A stretch of 7,436 nt of DNA from Bacteroidota bacterium. Its GTDB lineage: Bacteria; Bacteroidota; Ignavibacteria; Ignavibacteriales; Melioribacteraceae. A model generated the notes under the pieces. That model searched no databases, had not been told where the DNA came from, and saw only the letters and a list, made by a program, of their open reading frames with translations. The stretch covers positions 1 through 7,436 of the forward strand of contig JAKAHQ010000078.1 of NCBI GenBank assembly GCA_021814855.1, given 5' to 3'. Position numbers and translations under genes: made by a program. This document shows positions 7,321 to 7,436 of the stretch, piece by piece; position 1 is the first letter of the stretch, and every line of letters begins with the position of its first letter.

Positions 7321-7436
7321 ATGATTATAAAATTTACATTGAACGGTAAGCTTGTTGATTCGGAAGTAACTCCGCAGATGAGACTTCTTGATGTGCTGCG
7401 CGAGAATTTTAATCTTACCGGCACAAAAGAAGGGTG
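7321..7436 (+). CDS. Xanthine dehydrogenase family, [2Fe-2S] subunit (3' end missing)
   Basis: Only 38 codons are visible before the window ends, but they match the N-terminal ferredoxin-like domain of the small subunit: IIKFTLNGK at 2-10, RLLDVLREN at 21-29 and LTGTKEG at 32-38. In this family the next residue is the first cysteine of the plant-type [2Fe-2S] motif (GCGxGxCGxC), and the last two bases TG fit a Cys codon. The protein would be expected to be about 150-165 residues with a second, C-terminal [2Fe-2S] domain and to complete the Mo-FAD-FeS complex encoded just upstream. The ATG at 7321 lies 20 bases after the stop of the FAD subunit. There is no strong Shine-Dalgarno, only an A-rich stretch. 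An in-frame TTG at 7315 is possible but less likely as a start. Confidence 0.88.
   Translation, partial: MIIKFTLNGKLVDSEVTPQMRLLDVLRENFNLTGTKEG

Noticed and set aside
7434..7436. Premature stop (TGA) at the end of the FeS-subunit gene
   Set aside because: Only the bases TG of the next codon are visible after the Gly codon GGG, and the family has a conserved cysteine (TGT/TGC) exactly here.

Overview
The window looks like one co-directional catabolic gene cluster. All six genes are on the + strand and it is cut at both ends. By eye the DNA is AT-rich (roughly 40% GC), and several starts lack a strong Shine-Dalgarno sequence. Together with the protein character this points loosely to a Bacteroidota/Chlorobiota-type bacterium such as an Ignavibacteria relative. 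That placement is inference only. There are no RNA genes, insertion sequences, CRISPR arrays or evident repeats.

Layout: (1) positions 2-1105, the 3' part of a fold-type II PLP enzyme of the cysteine-synthase-like group; (2) 1120-2556, a dihydropyrimidinase/hydantoinase/allantoinase-type cyclic amidohydrolase; (3) 2601-3935, an SsnA-type aminohydrolase; a 123-base gap with a possible promoter; (4) 4059-6443, the molybdopterin-binding subunit of a xanthine-dehydrogenase-family hydroxylase; (5) 6440-7300, its FAD subunit, translationally coupled by an ATGA overlap; (6) 7321 to the window edge, the start of its [2Fe-2S] subunit. Genes 4-6 have the Mo-FAD-FeS order of E. coli xdhABC.

Taken together, the set resembles the E. 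coli xdh/hyuA/ssnA/ygfM/xdhD region and the related anaerobic purine (urate) degradation clusters of gut bacteria. The likely logic is that the molybdenum hydroxylase oxidises or interconverts an N-heterocycle, SsnA deaminates or hydrolyses it, the hydantoinase-type enzyme opens a cyclic ureide or amide ring, and the PLP enzyme acts on an amino-acid-like product. The substrate is not proven by sequence. The most notable point is that the PLP enzyme is not of the YgeX (2,3-diaminopropionate ammonia-lyase) type that E. coli carries in this setting, so this may be a variant pathway. No gene carries an in-frame UGA, so there is no sign of selenocysteine. Any selenium dependence would have to come from a labile cofactor made by genes outside the window.
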